A stretch of 6,507 nt of DNA from Flemingiibacterium sp045534235 (GTDB lineage: Bacteria > Bacillota > Clostridia > Oscillospirales > CAG-272), in contig JAZSJI010000114.1 of the NCBI GenBank assembly GCA_045534235.1, forward strand, positions 1 through 6,507. The letters are read 5' to 3'. Each line of letters begins with the position of its first letter. Positions within the stretch are counted from its first letter, which is position 1. Made by a program: the position numbers and the translations under genes. This document shows, piece by piece, positions 6,375 through 6,507 of this stretch. The notes beneath the pieces are model-generated. The model saw only the letters and a list, made by a program, of their open reading frames with translations. It did no database searches and had not been told where the DNA came from.

Positions 6375-6380
6375 CTCCTT
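6375..6380 (-). promoter_or_regulatory. Ribosome binding site serving an out-of-frame ATG
   Basis: On the minus strand AAGGAG lies six bases before ATG 6368-6366, an ideal arrangement. That ATG opens only 13 codons (MKIVFLRPLGLRL) before TAG at 6327-6329, and the long reading frame continues in the +1 frame. This site is the main reason to think the annotated TTG start at 6343 is not the real beginning of the cysteine-rich protein. The alternative is a leader peptide. Confidence 0.6.
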
Positions 6381-6413
6381 GGCTCACAGAACGACATGGC
6401 TACGATCCGACTT

Positions 6414-6507
6414 CTCTGACCGAGTTCATCGAGGAATACGCGCGTATCCTCGAAGCAATCGCGGTCACGGCAGGAGTCGAACACCTGATAGGTATCTATC
6501 ACAACGC
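6414..6507. repeat. 94-bp direct repeat, copy 2 (at the window end)
   Basis: This is an exact copy of 6228-6321. It runs to the last base of the window, so its true length is unknown. The 92 bases between the copies (6322-6413) hold the out-of-frame ATG, its ribosome binding site and the possible frameshift; they contain no other gene. Perfect identity means either a very recent duplication or an assembly fault. Confidence 0.95.

Larger units (their letters stand above)
6371..6507 (-). pseudogene. Truncated second copy of the cysteine-rich gene's N-terminal segment
   Basis: Reading the second repeat copy on the minus strand gives VVIDTYQVFDSCRDRDC...FLDELGQ. It then leaves homology after DELGQ, continues as RSRIVAMSFCEPRS, and stops at TGA (6373-6371). 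The intact gene continues DELGQSIIEHT instead. This fragment cannot encode the full protein and stops just before the ATG at 6368. It begins outside the window. It may be a duplicated gene remnant or an assembly artefact. Confidence 0.5.

Overview
The window looks like a chromosomal stretch from an anaerobic Firmicute, most likely a gut-type clostridium (Ruminococcaceae/Oscillospiraceae-like). The signs are cysteine-rich oxygen-sensitive redox proteins, AGGAG-type ribosome binding sites, compact intrinsic terminators, and protein families common in that group. This placement is an inference from gene content; no taxonomic marker is present.

Region 1 (1-2558, + strand) is the end of a redox operon. 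It holds the C-terminal tail of an AsrB/PyrK-type FAD/NAD(P)H electron-transfer protein, interrupted by an in-frame TAG. Next comes a 224-residue protein with one [2Fe-2S] and two [4Fe-4S] motifs, then a 549-residue fumarate reductase/succinate dehydrogenase-type flavoprotein. A hairpin at 2531-2558 closes the operon. No membrane-anchor subunit is visible, so this looks like a soluble system passing electrons from NAD(P)H through Fe-S clusters to fumarate or a similar acceptor.

Region 2 (2649-3917, + strand) is a single AAEx-family transporter (aspartate:alanine exchanger/SucE type), followed by a strong intrinsic terminator. Known members exchange or export C4-dicarboxylates and amino acids. 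Its position next to a fumarate-reductase-like operon suggests, without proving it, that it moves the substrate or product of that enzyme (fumarate, succinate, aspartate).

Region 3 (3977-5511, + strand) is a MATE-family efflux pump with its own good sigma-A promoter (TTGACT-17-TAGAAT). A bidirectional terminator overlaps its stop codon.

Region 4 (5513-6507, - strand) holds a convergent gene for a cysteine-rich protein I cannot assign a function. Its 5' end is disturbed. The ATG with a good Shine-Dalgarno is one frame away from the main reading frame, and the join falls exactly on a CTT TAG C sequence resembling the prfB +1 frameshift site. A 94-bp piece of the gene is repeated exactly 186 bp upstream, running to the last base of the window. 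Sequencing or assembly error at a contig end is the simplest explanation for these faults, and perhaps for the amber codon at the other end, but each can be checked. I see no tRNA, rRNA, CRISPR array or insertion sequence.
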